Origin: Candidatus Microgenomates bacterium
GTDB taxonomy: Bacteria > Patescibacteriota > Microgenomatia > UBA12405 > UBA6130
Assembly (NCBI GenBank): GCA_015485895.1
Contig: WFSR01000019.1
Span: 1 to 20,586 of the forward strand
Length of the DNA stretch: 20,586 nt
Direction: 5' to 3'
Positions 20,546-20,586 of this stretch are shown piece by piece (within the stretch, counting starts at the first letter, position 1; each line of letters opens with the position of its first letter). The notes under the pieces were generated by a model. The model was not told the origin of the DNA. It was given only the letters and a program-made list of their open reading frames with translations, and searched no databases. The position numbers were made by a program, and so were the translations under genes.

Positions 20546-20586
20546 TGCCCCATCTTACTCCAAAACGCATTTTTCTGGCAAGTTAA

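Noticed and set aside
1..20586. CRISPR array, integrase, transposase or prophage genes
   Set aside because: No regularly spaced direct repeats and no recombinase, transposase or phage motifs were seen in any frame read.
1..20586. Alternative genetic code with UGA as glycine, known in some Patescibacteria
   Set aside because: UGA ends the GT2 gene (1688) and trmD (12656) exactly at coupled downstream starts, and no gene needs UGA read-through.

Overview
The window reads as a chromosomal segment of a Candidate Phyla Radiation (Patescibacteria) bacterium, most likely Microgenomates-like. This is inference from gene content and style: compact operons with ATGA or TAATG overlaps, a SipW/TasA-type secretion locus, CAP/PEGA/FN3/lamin-tail surface proteins, a TsaC-TsaE fusion, a tRNA without encoded CCA, and an AT-rich intergenic repeat. 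UGA acts as an ordinary stop (ATGA overlaps at 1688-1691 and 12653-12656), so genetic code 11 fits. No taxonomic marker was searched.

Region 1 (1-5677) is a glycoconjugate block. It holds two multispanning GT-C-type glycosyltransferases and the start of a probable further membrane protein, two GT2 polyprenyl-phosphate glycosyltransferases (one fused to a GtrA flippase-like domain), and a nucleotide-sugar SDR of the GDP-mannose dehydratase/reductase type. Together they could make, flip and use lipid-linked sugars.

Region 2 (5776-13660) is housekeeping. It contains a TsaC-TsaE fusion and TsaD (t6A37 synthesis), a DUF218 protein, a HIT protein, a MESH1-like HD hydrolase, a nucleoside phosphorylase and a C39-like putative peptidase. 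A 181-bp inverted-repeat element follows. A tRNA-Pro(CGG) is divergent from trmD, and this tRNA carries the G36-G37 that TrmD recognises. trmD is coupled to an unusual fusion of a PAP2 phosphatase with a CTP-dependent polyprenol-kinase-like domain, which connects back to region 1.

Region 3 (13657-20545, all minus strand) is a cell-surface cluster: a PEGA protein, a VanZ-like protein, a TasA-like fibre protein, an 810-residue protein whose N-terminus is a SipW-type signal peptidase and whose remainder looks like its own secreted substrate, a camelysin-like/FN3 anchored protein, a membrane-anchored CAP protein and a small three-helix membrane protein. The signal peptidase-substrate fusion, with its start codon inside a 9-bp hairpin, is the most unusual item.

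A signal shared across the window is an extended -10 box (TGnTAnnnT-like) placed 6-9 nt before the start codon of several genes. This implies leaderless transcription, and it corrects several gene starts. Other genes have strong Shine-Dalgarno sites, so initiation appears mixed.
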